A stretch of DNA of 64,000 nt. Origin: Antedon mediterranea (taxonomy: Eukaryota; Echinodermata; Crinoidea; Comatulida; Antedonidae). The notes below the pieces were generated by a model, which was not told the origin of the DNA, ran no database searches, and worked only from the letters and a program-made list of their open reading frames with translations. Location: contig NC_092676.1 in assembly GCF_964355755.1 (NCBI RefSeq), forward strand, positions 20,566,288-20,630,287. The letters are read 5' to 3'. The position numbers and the translations under genes are program-made. Shown piece after piece: positions 1-10,365 of this stretch. Position 1 is the first letter of the stretch. Each line of letters begins with the position of its first letter.

Positions 1-298
1 TTGTGTAATACATTATAGGTGCAGATTCATTCATCAGTGGAAATTTGTTGTCATTTGCATATAAAATATACATAGAAATTATGTTTTCTCCGAGATATAC
101 AGCAACAGATAAATAAAAAACATAAAAATAAACAAAAACATCACATCACTCTCATACAGTATACATGATAGGCGAGGGATTGTGGCCCGCTTCTGTGCAT
201 TCATGTATATCATTAATGATTACATTCAAGAAGAGGGCAGTTTCCATCTTGTCGGTACAAGATCTTTTTGGCTCCTTTTCACATATATATATATATAT

Positions 299-1698
299 CA
301 GTTATAAAACCGCTTATAAAAAAGAAGGGTGTTGAATGTATCCTCAGGAATTATAGGCCAGTAAGCAATCTGTCCTTCGTATCCAAGCTGGTTGAACGCG
401 CATGCTTGAACCAATTCATAGCTTATGTTGAAAACAATACCTTATTACCGGCGTACCAATCTGCCTATCGGAAAGGTTTTAGCACAGAGACGGCTTTGGT
501 TAAGTTAACCAATGACGTACTCTGGAATATGGAGCTGCAAAGGGTGTCTGCGCTGGTATGTATAGACTTGTCAGCCGCCTTCGACACAGTGAACCACGAA
601 GTACTCCTCGACGTTTTGCAGAACAAATTCGGAGTGGCCAATGCGGCATTGAACTGGTTTGATACTTACCTTCGTCCTCGATTTGCCAACGCAACAATCG
701 GCGAAACTAACTCGGAGACAGCCAATTTGTCCTTCTCTGTACCTCAGGGTAGTATATGCGGTCCAGTTCTATACACCATATATGCCAGCACTTTACAAGA
801 TCATATCAGTAAGTTTGATATTTCTGTGATGGGATATGCCGATGATCACTCAGTGTATGATTCATTTAATCCAAATTCTAGTTCTAGTATGGAAAATACA
901 ATCACCAAATTACAAGAGTGCCTCATACCCATCAACGACTGGATGAAGTCCAACAGACTAAAAATGAACAGTGAAAAAACAGAGTTCATACTATTGGGAA
1001 GCAGAGCTCAACTCCTGAAATGCGAGAAAGATCATATCATCGTATGTCAGGACAGAATACCCCGTGGTTCATCTGTAAAATACCTTGGTGTTAATATCGA
1101 CGACCAGCTATCTTTCAAGAACCACATACGTGATAAATGCAGAACGATAGCTGTTAATTTATACTATATTCGTCAAATCCGCAAATTTCTCTCCAAGGAC
1201 CTTTGCCAACAACTAGTTCAATCGCTCGTGCTGTCACATATTGATTACGCCAATGCATTGTATTATGGTCTACCTGCTAATACCCTTGCTCCAATGAATA
1301 GGTTACTGCACCAAGCTGCGAAAATAATTGTCAGGAAAGGTCGGTATGACAGTGCAACTAACGCCATGCGATCCTTGCACTGGCTTCCGATGTCTCATAG
1401 ATGTCAATTCAAAATAGCGTGTCTTGTATGGCGTTCGCTTAAAGGTTCCGCTCCAAGTTACCTGAGAGATATTCTTACTGTGCGGAATGTTTCTCGCAGT
1501 ACTCGTTCAAGCACCAGCAATTATAACCTGACAATCCCACGAACTAAACGAAAGACATTTGCTGACCGTACGTTCGCCGTAGCAGGACCCAAAATTTGGA
1601 ACAGATTACCAAGTCACATTAAGCACTTAGACGACTATAATCAGTTTAAAAAACATTTAAAAGCACTATATTTCAAAGAATGTTACGATACTAATTGA
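299..1698 (+). CDS. Reverse transcriptase fragment of the LINE
   Basis: The fragment encodes about 465 residues of a LINE reverse transcriptase. Recognisable blocks, in order, are the NYRPVSNLSF entry motif, palm motif A (CIDLSAAFDTVNHEVLL, with the catalytic Asp in DLSAAFD), motif B (SVPQGSICGPVLY), motif C (GYADDHSVY, with both catalytic Asp) and the thumb/C-terminal region. The protein ends in the FADRTFAVAGPKIWNRLP signature common in CR1/L2 ORF2 C-termini. There is no frameshift or internal stop, which suggests a fairly young copy. It has no plausible start codon of its own: upstream in-frame sequence is AT microsatellite. It is therefore a 5'-truncated, presumably non-autonomous remnant. 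Confidence 0.85.
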
Positions 1699-1773
1699 TG
1701 TGAAGCGCCGCTGATTATAATTAAATGTTATATAAATGTGCGCTATACAAGTAATAATAATAATAATAATATA
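299..1773 (+). mobile_element. 5'-truncated non-LTR retrotransposon (CR1/L2-like)
   Basis: This is a LINE fragment. Homology to the RT family starts abruptly near 299, after an AT microsatellite, with the conserved KPLIKK...NYRPVSNL block. It runs uninterrupted to a stop at 1698 and then into a short 3' UTR that ends in an ATA trinucleotide tail at about 1751-1773. Short-period tails of this kind are typical of the CR1/L2 clades. The endonuclease and ORF1 are missing, as expected for 5' truncation during target-primed insertion. It lies next to the last visible WDR3 exon and in the opposite orientation, so it is probably within a WDR3 intron. The clade assignment is by motif recognition only. 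Confidence 0.85.
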
Positions 1774-1838
1774 TTGTACTACTTATTTACGTATGATGTG
1801 AATAAAGTTGGTATTAAGTATTAAATTTACACACTCAC

Positions 1839-4800
1839 CTTTCCCGTCTCCGTCGAGCACGCTTTTGTCTTTTCTTGAATCGCTTTTTTGCCTCTTCTTC
1901 GGTACATATTAGAAACACCTCTATGTTTGATTCTGGTCCCTGTTAATATAACCACAAGCAATAGTGTCTGACACTCAAGTATATAAATTAGTAGTGAAAC
2001 AGTAATGAAGAAGTTAACAGCATCTAAAGAACTCACTTTATTAATATTACTATGTTATTTGGTATTTTAAAACTATGCCTAAAGCTTTGTCTACACTCAA
2101 ATTAGTTTGATTGAAAAACAAGTTTGATAGTGTATATAGAGTTTTAGAAAAGGCTTGGGTCATTCAACTTAATTTTGGCCATTCATTCTATCCACACATA
2201 ATTATCAACACAGTTTCTTTGTCTATTAATTAAAAAATATAATGTCAATAAAACTTACATGACAACATAGCAATCGTCCGGTTCTATCTGTTCCCATGGA
2301 AACCAGTCTTTCTCTGCTTAATCTCATAATTGATCCTGCTTTAACACAGGTCAACAAACTCTACGATAACAAAATTATATAAAATTACAACATCTTTCTT
2401 TCTAAATCAAATCATTACAAACAAGAAGTAATCAACCTTCGCCAAGAGTAAAAAGAGGAAGGACCAAGTATCGTGTTAAAGGCCAGGTGCGGGCAAAAAT
2501 TTCTATTTATCATACATTCCAATAATTATAGATCTATAGTTTCCCCTATGTTTCATAATTTTTGGAATTTTATTTGTGTTACACGAGCTTGTTGAAAATA
2601 AGCACTTTGTACACAAATTTTGTAAATAGAGAGGCATTTTAAAAAGCTATGAAAAATAAACAGTGTGGTAAAAAATGTTATCAGATGACTAAATATAGGT
2701 AATATAACTTGAATATTACATTTCTGGTATTTTTATTCAACTTCAGATTTTTATTTTCATGCTATAGCAAAAATTATCCACCGTATATCCACCATCTTTT
2801 TTCACCTTCTAGGGAGTCACCAGACATGTTATTACATTAGGTTAAGTGCCTAACTACTGAAAAAAAGTCTTCCTGGTTTTTATGGAAGGATTTTGCCAAA
2901 TTTTGTATTTGACCATATTAATGTAAATTCATGTTTTTTCGTCTTGATTTCTGTTACAAATATTTGATTTATGTACAATTAACCAAATATTATATTTAAA
3001 ATTCATGACTGTACCTGAGCTTTAAAGATCTGTTTTGACTTACGGCCTAAGATTAGTAAAATAATAAAAAGTGGTCCAGAATTGGAATCCTGGTCTGCGT
3101 TTGCAAATATTACTGAAGTCGTCTTTGACAATATATCTATCTGTGGTTTAAATTTGGTAAATATCTGTTTTTAGTTTACTTAGCGGAGGTTAGATTAGCT
3201 TAAAGTTTAGAAATAAAACAAACATGTTACCACTTTATCATCTTCTTCATCACTCTTATCATCACCTTTAGCCTTCTTAGATTCAGGAGCCTATAGAATA
3301 TAAAAGTAAAAAATATGGCTACATTTTGTTTTCAACCATTTACCTTCTAGTAGACATTCAGATTGTACAGGAAAAGGGGGTAAAAATCAATGTTAAAAAC
3401 CGTTAAAATCTGCAATCGTTGATGATTTTGTTCATTTACCTCATCTATATCCTCCTTGAAATTCAAATACCAAACTCTGAGTTCACTATCACCACAACCA
3501 GTTATTAATTTACTGTCATCAAGGCAGATGAAATCCCAAACCTACAAAATTAAGTATTATTATAGAATTATTCTGGTAAATTTTGAAAACAGCTATACTG
3601 TTAATTGACGAGTCAAGTCGCTGAGCGGTTATGGCAAGAGCGCAGCAAAACATAGATTGGCACAGGCAAACCACGGTTCTGTCTGGTGGTAGAATAAGTC
3701 TCATTTAAAAGTGGAGGTCTAGTATATACATACTGAGATCTGACTCTTAGGGAGATGGAAGTTGTGGAATGTGTTGTCCACATCAGTAATAGACAGGTTA
3801 TTCCCCTCAACATTTTCATTAAAAACATTTAATACATTTCTGGTTTTAAATACAGGAATATAATTTATCAGTAAACATTTGAACCTACCTCTGTCCGATG
3901 CCCAACTAATGTTTTAAAACAATGTTGTGTGTCCAAATCCCAGAATTTAATAAATGTATCTTTAGAGCTAAAAATAAATTAAATACAAATCTATAAATAG
4001 AAACATGCAACACTGCCCTCAATTTTCTTCAATCTTATAATCAACTTATTTTTTTATTTTTTACTTCTATCGATAAAGATCTTTTTCATTCATCATTCAT
4101 CATGTTTAAAGGGTCTTTCTGGCGCTGGAAAATCAAATCAAACGTCAATGAAAACGAAACATTGACGTTCGCTTATGATTTTTCAGGGCCAGACTGGAAC
4201 CGTGCCTGAACAGTTGTGAAAGACCTTATAGAAGAGGAGATGCTAGAGGTTTACATTCAGTAGTGAATGAATGGCATACCTTAATGTGACGACATACTGA
4301 AAATGAACTAAACTACAATTTACCTAGTTATCAATATATTCTTTGTCTTCATAAACTGACACTTGGTTACAATACCCTTGTGACCTTTCAATCGGTACAA
4401 TCCTGATTCATTAACGATATCCCAAAGAATAACATCTGTATCCTGAAAATAAGGGGGAAAGGAGAATATTGTTATATTAGGAAGGTGCATAATGTTAACA
4501 AAATGTGCAAAATATTACATTATACCACACCCATCACCTCACTCTGGTTATATACAACATATTATGGACACCTGGAAGCAGCACACCAAGTTTAATAATA
4601 AATAATATACAAATAAAATCATCATTTTTAGCTAATAAATTTGACTTATAATTAGGATTAGTTGATTGATGCCTACCTTAACCTAACAACCACCACAACT
4701 GTGTTGAAGAAATAGAGAAAGGAAACATGTCTCAACTTTCCCACATGTGCACAATGTGGAAAAGTCTTTTTGTTTGTTTCTAGCTTGCCACAAATCATAC

Positions 4801-5645
4801 TTTTTAACTGTTTTTTTTTTACTTATTGTCTTATTGAACAAAATTAGAAATTTGAAAATAAAAAACCAGTACCAACCTTTGACCCAGAAGCTAATGTCAA
4901 ACCTGCTCTGTCAAATGTCAAAGTTGTTACAGCAGATTTATGACCATTGAAAACTATATTTGGTTCACCACTGGAAAGGTCAAATAACTGGATAGAACCA
5001 TCAGCATATCCTACAGCTAAAAGTTTACTCTGAGGACATCCAGTAAGAGCAGTTACTTCATGTTTATTTCCTTCTAAAATTAACACCTGTAGAAGAAAAA
5101 AAGAGGTGGGATTAGTCTGAATCCTAAATCAAGGGGTGGGATTGCACTCGAGAATAGGATTATACTCATATCAAGTAACATACAATATTAATTCAACAAT
5201 ATTGTACAAGGGTGGTCCATCCAGTCGAAGCTGATCATTAGGGTCCCTCACAAAAATAGAACATGATGAGACATGTAACAAAACAAATTAAATTAATATA
5301 ATTTATAAAGATAAAATAAAGAACAACAAATTTAGAATAAAAAATTAAATGAATTAAATTAAATTGATCATCTCAGAAGAAGATATTATTTATGAATTAT
5401 GGATTAGTAGGTAACAATTACCTGATAAATAATTTGGATAACAATTTAATTAAATAAAAAAATACAATTTTCACCTTTTCATTCTTTCTGATATTCCAAA
5501 TGATGACATGCTCGACGGCTGGAACAGCAATCAAATTACTGCGCTCCCCATCAAGGCTAATGTAAACAATGTGTGCGTTATTACTCGCAACGACACCAAA
5601 AACCGTGCTTTGAACATATCGTAGATACTGTTTTGTGAGACCCAT
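1839..5645 (-). CDS. WDR3: WD repeat-containing protein 3, 5' part (partial)
   Basis: WDR3 (yeast Dip2/Utp12) is a nucleolar WD40 protein of the small-subunit processome, needed for 18S rRNA maturation. Minus-strand coding exons are 5645-5475, 5086-4877, 4442-4324, 3967-3889, 3541-3440, 3290-3231, 2360-2259 and 1939-1839. All have GT-AG borders and the phases join without a break. The protein starts [19 protein letters not shown], nearly the same as vertebrate WDR3. WD blocks follow ([48 protein letters not shown]), then the acidic linker SDEEDDK, the AGSIMR...DRTGRLL block and a basic [15 protein letters not shown] stretch. About 314 of roughly 940 residues are present; the remainder lies left of the window. 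The ATG has a good context (ACAATGG). Confidence 0.93.
2080..2146. mobile_element. MITE family A, short degraded copy
   Basis: A 67-bp remnant in a WDR3 intron with inverted ends resembling TAAAGCTCTGTCTACACTATCAAA and its complement. The same ends recur at about ten other places in the window. Confidence 0.6.
2476..3025. mobile_element. TTAA-ended non-autonomous transposon, copy 1
   Basis: This 550-bp element is closely matched by a second copy at 37555-38156. Both begin TTAAAGGCCAGGTGC and end with CTGTACCTGAGCTTTAA. The ends are imperfect inverted repeats with TTAA at each extremity, as in piggyBac-type elements. There is no coding capacity. This copy lacks about 50 bp present in the other (TTCTTATCAGTGGGGGG region). 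It sits in a WDR3 intron. Confidence 0.75.
4107..4228. mobile_element. Small palindromic MITE
   Basis: A 122-bp near-palindrome. The left end (AAGGGTCTTTCTGGCGCTGG) matches the complement of the right end (GGCCAGACTGG...GAAAGACCTTA). A perfect hairpin (AACGTCAATG...CATTGACGTT) lies at the centre. It is located in a WDR3 intron. Confidence 0.55.
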
Positions 5646-5847
5646 TGTGTCTTCAACTCTTTTTCAAATTGTTTAATTTGTCATTTTATTCTCTATAAAA
5701 AAATAAATAAATGTCAATGAGAGGTCAGATCAATTGTGAAGTAAATTATATGCACAATTTGCAAACAAAATTGCATGTGTAAAATATTTTCCAATTAATA
5801 ACTATTAAAAAACCTTGAATAAACCAATGAATACGACTAGGATACTA

Positions 5848-6122
5848 TTTTTTTTTTTATTTTATTTTTTTTTATATATTTAGGCAAATTGCCAAGGATA
5901 ACCATAAGCAAATTCAATCACTATCCTTCTTAAAGGTGGCAATCCGTTCACGAGACAAACATATACACACAATGCTCTACATAAACAAAGTCTTTATTAC
6001 AAGTCTTTGGGAGTGAAGTTGTAAATTGTCATTAGAAAAAATCCTGACATATGACAGGACTTGAACCCAGGACCCTTGGATTGGCAGCCAAGCATCATAA
6101 CCACCAGGCCACAACTCCATTC
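5848..6122 (-). mobile_element. tRNA-derived SINE
   Basis: Read on the minus strand, this begins with a tRNA-like head (6118 down to about 6049) that has a polymerase III A box (TGGCCTGGTGG) and B box (GGTTCAAGTCC). A non-tRNA body follows. It ends in an A/T-rich tail, seen as a T run at 5848-5875 on the plus strand. It is upstream of the WDR3 start codon. Confidence 0.65.
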
Positions 6123-7233
6123 CAGTATGTATACGTCCTACTTCCAATTTAAAATTGTGCAAATGGTTTATTGCATTATTTTTCCAGTCAGTCTTTTTAA
6201 ATTCCTTATTTATTATTATAATATTATTAATATTATTATTTTATTATAAATATTAAATAAATAAACATGCAAAAATAATTTAAATTCCAGACAATTGTTT
6301 ATTGTCTTGGTTTGGACTAGCTAGGCCTAGGCCTATACATGGATTTAACATGGCAGTGTAAAATGCTGAGGCACGAATCTAGAATTAGTTTAGGCCTAGG
6401 CTTAGCTACCAGTCCTCTCAGACCTGCATTGGCTGTGAGATGTCGTCTGGCCGCTGTGATAAATGTTTGGTTTGCCCTTCCTTGCTTTTGGTTGGCCTGG
6501 CTAAACTGGTGCCATTCATTTCGTTTTAAAGAGCTGGCCTGGGATGTTAAACCTTATTTATAGAAAAGCATCACAATTACAAATATTCTTACCTTGAATA
6601 GGCCTAGTATTTAACTCATATATTATTCTTAATATAAAAAACGCATGAAATAAATTTTGTCTTATCTACTATCGAAGAACACGTGTGTTGATGTGTGGTC
6701 GTCGCGTAACATAATAACCTTTGACCTTACATACTATCAACCAATCACATGTCTGCTCAGCACCGTTAGTACCTAGTAGTTCACCACTCCACCACCACAC
6801 AACATACACCACTACCACCCCTGGATTTTTGGGTTTACAAAAAGGTTTAGGCTTCTATTTGATGAGCTTAAGCTAGTAGTCTAGGCCTAGCTAGAGGCTA
6901 CCAGTACTACACACTACATTGGGCTAGACTCTAGTGGTTACTAACTAAGGATTAGGCCGCCGCCGCCGCGCCTGTTTTTTGCTGCGGCCCTGGATATTTA
7001 AGGAGGCCGGCCCTAGCTAGGCTAGCTATCTACAGGGGGACTACTACTACTAGACCCCTACTACTAGGGTAGGCAGTAGAACGGCCTCTCGGCCTAGTCT
7101 AACTGGTAGTAGTAGGAGGCCAAGGCTTTTATTTTAGTTTAGGTCTAACTTGTTACGAATGCGACATACATGATGAGGGTATGATCAATGGTACATTTTC
7201 ATTAATATCATGTTTTGTTTAAGATTTCTAAAA
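6123..7233. promoter_or_regulatory. Shared upstream region of WDR3 and MGST3
   Basis: WDR3 (minus) and MGST3 (plus) are head-to-head, with start codons 1.6 kb apart. This part of the gap has no convincing coding sequence. It holds a CCAAT-type motif (ACCAATCACATG near 6740), a short CG-rich block at 6956-6985 (GCCGCCGCCGCG) and repeated TAGGCCTAG-like words. A bidirectional promoter is an inference from the arrangement. No TATA box or start site can be fixed. Confidence 0.35.
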
Positions 7234-9027
7234 ATGCCATCTGTGTTATCAACTCTACCCAAGGAATATGGCTACGTTCTAGCAACTGGAACAGCTAGCT
7301 ATCTGATGTTGCAATATATGGTCATGAAAGTGGTGATGGCAAGAAAGAAGTACAAGGTCAAAGTAAGAAATTTGTCATAACACAATCTCATCTGCGGTCC
7401 GTAGTACTGGTCATAATCCTGATTAACTTTCCCCAATATTAAGTCCATTATAATTTATATGCATGAGGTAATGCCTGTTTCGAAGTCTCAAAACAAACGT
7501 AGGCCCCAACTATAATAAACTGAATTGACTGGTCGACAAACACATAAATTAAACGCATCACCACAATAATTGTTTGGTGTCGCCGAAGCTTCCATTTATT
7601 TGTTGTATTGGCTACACCCAGCACGAAGCTCAATTGTCGACTGGCCCGCACAACAACCTGTGCAATGTTTATATATAGCTAATTTGCATAAAGGTGTAAC
7701 AAAGAACAATACAGTATGCTCTATTGCACACTGATGTATTCACCTTCTGAACAATGCCTGTATGCAAATATTATTGACCAACTCAATGTCTGCACACATT
7801 CTGTGCCTCTAGATAGTTTCTTTCTATTGTTATAAATTCAATTAATATATGTATTATTTTTAACAGTATCCTATTATGTACAGTGAAGACCAGCCTGTGT
7901 TCAACTGTGTTCAACGAGTACATGCCAACACGTAAGTATATATCCACCAACAGGTTAGAAAATAAAGAATGCTTACAGATAGCAAGGAAATCTAACAACA
8001 GTACACTGAGCTCGCCTTGCAAAGATAGGAACTCGTAACAGTCTTTTGATCTTATGTCTGGCTGCGACAAATACCAACAGTACTGTACTGTACATATTCT
8101 CCGCAATGCGTGGTTTCTGTTAAGAGCCGTAGAACTGATCGTGTCTTAGCCACAGACAAACCCTTTGATCTCTGGAGCTCATCATCCTGTTGTTAATTGT
8201 TATGACTGTTGGATTTGAATCAAAGACCCACAAATAATAATTGATCTGATCACTTTTATTATTAAATTATTTTCTTTTATTTTTAGACTTGAAAGTTATC
8301 CGTCTTTCATATTCTTCTTGTTAGTAAGCGGTCTTCGCTACCCAGTAAGTATTGCTTATTCAAATTCGTTTAAAGACATTTTCTTTGTCCAAATGTATAG
8401 ATACAACATTACAATAGCAGTTCCCCCCTCACCCCCATGGTTCCACAATTTAAATAACACTGTTTTTTTTCGCAGCGTGCTGCTTCTGGATGTGGAATGC
8501 TGTGGATTGCAAGCCGTTTCTTTTATTCATTTGGTTATTCTACTGGAAGTAAGTACTTAGACTATAAGCTAGGCTTAATGTTTTTACTAGCACTTTCACT
8601 GCTGGCCTTGAGTGATTAATCAACATAATGACAAAGAGGTTGTGAAATGTGGTGTGCACTGCATTTATAAATACAAGAGTAGGCCTACTTGTACCCAAAG
8701 GACTCAATTAGGGGCTTACTTACCATGACCAACGAATGCAAACTCGTTCTTCCTTATAGCGAACTGCATTCACCCACCAAATTTGAAGACTGTGAGACCC
8801 CTAGTCTTTGAATAAAGCGAGACAGACATGTAGATATTTGATGAATTATAGTAAAGTACACACAGATTTTAAGTAAAGTTTAGATCGAGTTAAGTATGGT
8901 ATGTTCTTGTTTCTTTATAGATCCACAGAAACGTCATTATGGGAGCTTTGGATTCTTTCCTTATGCCGCTCTTTTTGGCATGACAATCAGGATGACTGGA
9001 GAACATCTTGGTTGGTGGGGATGTTAA
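7234..9027 (+). CDS. MGST3: Microsomal glutathione S-transferase 3
   Basis: MGST3 is an integral membrane MAPEG enzyme of the ER and outer mitochondrial membrane with glutathione transferase/peroxidase and leukotriene C4 synthase activity. Five exons (7234-7362, 7867-7931, 8287-8344, 8476-8548, 8921-9027) join in phase to give 143 residues; human MGST3 has 152. Family marks are the N-terminal LPKEYGYVLATG, the ARKKYKVKYPIMYS block, FNCVQRVHANTLESYPSF (the MAPEG signature with the conserved Arg and Asn-Thr-Glu), the SGLRYP loop and GYSTGNPQKRHYGSFG. Four hydrophobic segments are present. It ends HLGWWGC, so the Cys/His-rich human tail is shorter here. AATAAA-like signals lie near 9231. Intron 2 carries a TIR element. 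Confidence 0.95.
7993..8195. mobile_element. TIR element family B, copy 1
   Basis: A 203-bp element with inverted ends TAACAACAG...GAGCTC and GAGCTC...CCTGTTGTTA, in MGST3 intron 2. A second full-length copy is at 26743-26926 and a partial one at about 13745. The interior shared with the second copy includes TCTGGCTGCGACAAATACC and GCCACAGA(T/C)AAACC. No open frame of note. Confidence 0.7.
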
Positions 9028-10365
9028 CAATCCTGTTTAATACTATCATGTCTGATATTTTATATAGTTCAGGAAAATATGTAATTGTACAAATGGGTGT
9101 GTGATATCAATATAACAAAGACCAAAGCTATAACAATTTTCTATTTTGTGATTAATGTTTTTGGATTGCAAAAACATTTAATTCAGTTTCTCCCTTGATT
9201 ATCTTTTACATTAATGGCGATGTATATTTTTTAATAAACAATGATGATTATACAGTTTTCAAACAATTTCATATTGTTGGTTTGCTAATTTTAATATTTT
9301 TACTTTTGTTTTTTACTATATTTTAATCAGTTTTAATCAAGTGTAAATTTTGTATTCAATAATTTAGATAAGAGTTGGTCGTTCCAAAGATATTTATGGC
9401 ATCTTTGTTTCTGAACTGCATTAAGTACTATACTGTACAATATGTATACATAATTTACCCCTTCTAGATTAGACAGAGGTACCTTATTTTGTAGATCTAA
9501 TAGGAGGTACCTTAGTTTCTTAGAACTAATAGAAAAGGTACCTTATTTTCGTAGATCTAATAGGAGGTACCTTATTTTCGTAGATCTAATAGAAAAGCTA
9601 ACTACCTTTATACATCTAAACTTGCTTGTGTCATGGAGGACCACAAAACTTGGAAATCTAGCTATGCTGATGTCTGATTGATGAAGATGGTCGACTGCGG
9701 TCGATATATGATATGATAACTACCTTATTTTCGTATATCTAATAGAAAAGGTACCTTAGTTTCGTTGATCTAATAAGGGAGAACTTTATTTTAGATATAA
9801 ATAGAGTAATGAAGTATCAACAAATATGTATTATTTTATTGATGATTAAGTAATAAACCAAAATGAAAACCAATTTTTTTTCTGTTTTTTCAAATGTGCA
9901 CATTAGACTGCTCACCCCTGACGAGAGTGAGAGTACATAATAATAGTACTTTAATTATCTTGTCTGCTTAACGGATTGACATAAACAGTCTACATATTGA
10001 TTAGTTATTTCAAATTTTACTTCTTGGAAGAAATTTAAACAAAACATTGACATTCTTTAATTACTGATAAGGTATTGGTTTCACATTTTATGCTAGTACA
10101 GTAGTGGGAACTTAGTGGATAGCCGACTTTGTTGCAATTGTTGACTGTGACCCCTTCCATATTGTACAGACATTGTTTTCCTTGTTATGCTTCACTGGTT
10201 CACAAGGCTTCTAATACTTCCTCATTCATACAAACAAAGAAATCATTGAACCAAGATATGACAATATTGTACCAGATTTTACTACACTTAATAATAAGCC
10301 ATAATTATTTCCGGGAGGAAATTTGAGACTATGTCCTATACTGTAGTGGTATAATTGTGTTAAGT
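9028..10365. other. Intergenic: MGST3 3' UTR and repeats
   Basis: After the MGST3 stop there is AT-rich 3' UTR with AATAAA near 9231, then a minisatellite (9477-9790). The remainder up to the next start codon at 10366 shows no recognisable gene. The short plus-strand frame near 10129-10326 has no family resemblance. Confidence 0.5.
9477..9790. repeat. Interrupted minisatellite, ~32-bp unit
   Basis: Four degenerate tandem units of GGTACCTTATTTTCGTAG plus ATCTAATAGAAAA lie at 9477-9598. After about 120 bp of unrelated sequence, two more follow at 9719-9790. Units carry GGTACC and AGATCT palindromes. Confidence 0.75.

Noticed and set aside
3604-3835. tRNA-like head (GTCGCTGAGCGGTTATGGC) in a WDR3 intron
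   Set aside because: The beginning resembles a tRNA A box, but no anticodon arm or B box could be placed. It could be an old SINE, not strong enough to list.
7783-8106. Minus-strand 107-codon ORF in MGST3 introns
   Set aside because: Spans MGST3 exon 2 and a TIR element in antisense; no family resemblance and incompatible with the well-supported plus-strand gene.
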